A DNA stretch of 49,713 nucleotides from an uncultured Bacillota bacterium. GTDB taxonomy: Bacteria > Bacillota > Clostridia > Christensenellales > UBA1242. Shown here one piece after another: positions 49,548-49,713 of the stretch. Both the position numbers and the translations under genes were made by a program. The stretch covers positions 1 through 49,713 of the forward strand of contig URWY01000008.1 in the NCBI GenBank assembly GCA_900551705.1, in the 5' to 3' direction. How positions within the stretch are numbered: position 1 is the first letter of the stretch; each line of letters begins with the position of its first letter. The notes below the pieces were generated by a model. It ran no database searches. It saw only the letters and a list, made by a program, of their open reading frames with translations, and was not told where the DNA came from.

Positions 49548-49713
<166 letters not shown>

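Overview
This 49.7-kb window looks like part of the chromosome of an AT-rich anaerobic Firmicute, probably a clostridial relative. The evidence is an [FeFe]-hydrogenase next to rubrerythrin, a YtxC sporulation-family gene, AddAB, Mini-III RNase, strong Shine-Dalgarno sites and A-type promoters. The genus cannot be named from the sequence. The housekeeping part holds rplI, serS, dnaB, addA/addB, an rlmCD-type methyltransferase, rlmB, mrnC, metG and the 3' end of a 16S rRNA gene at the right edge. Most genes read leftwards. The + strand genes are rplI, mpg, a SH3-like membrane protein, an XRE regulator, hydrogenase-rubrerythrin, the rRNA methyltransferase and an LRR protein; many of these appear nearly leaderless.

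Left part (1-12 kb): after mscL comes a tRNA-Thr locus cut at the anticodon loop by a ~3.9-kb integrative element (1122-5062). The element lies between two copies of a 10-bp core. It carries a complete, sequence-divergent tRNA-Thr(GGU), a tyrosine integrase with a leader-peptide attenuator, and a RloA/RloB (AbiL-like) ATPase plus TOPRIM defence pair. The host tRNA promoter now reads severed 5' halves and then the element's intact tRNA. Directly right of the displaced 3' half is a second integrase with an excisionase-like gene, then a broken MFS gene. After these comes a tight four-gene operon encoding a cytosolic FtsH-like AAA-M41 protein, a small two-repeat protein, a WYL regulator and a GIY-YIG nuclease, with a palindromic operator at its promoter. 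I regard this operon as the best candidate for an undescribed, probably defensive, system.

Middle (12-35 kb): mostly core genes, with a radical SAM enzyme, an AbrB-ABC transporter operon, a secreted LRR protein, an intact but isolated phage large terminase with a phage-like HTH gene nearby, and a 765-aa membrane coiled-coil protein ending in six AT-hooks. A 77-bp intergenic repeat occurs at 58-134 and 17826-17902.

Right part (35-49.7 kb): hydrogenase and rubrerythrin are followed by a tRNA-Arg(ACG) locus with the same architecture as the tRNA-Thr locus: 5' half, intact divergent isoacceptor, integrase (here truncated), cargo (a large lipoprotein), then the 3' half at ~4.0 kb. Each element end has tandem 10-bp direct repeats that look like integrase arm sites. 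The intergenic stretch before metG holds two 22-bp repeats with perfect DnaA boxes. The 16S gene at the right edge ends in a terminator and is followed by ytxC, not by 23S.
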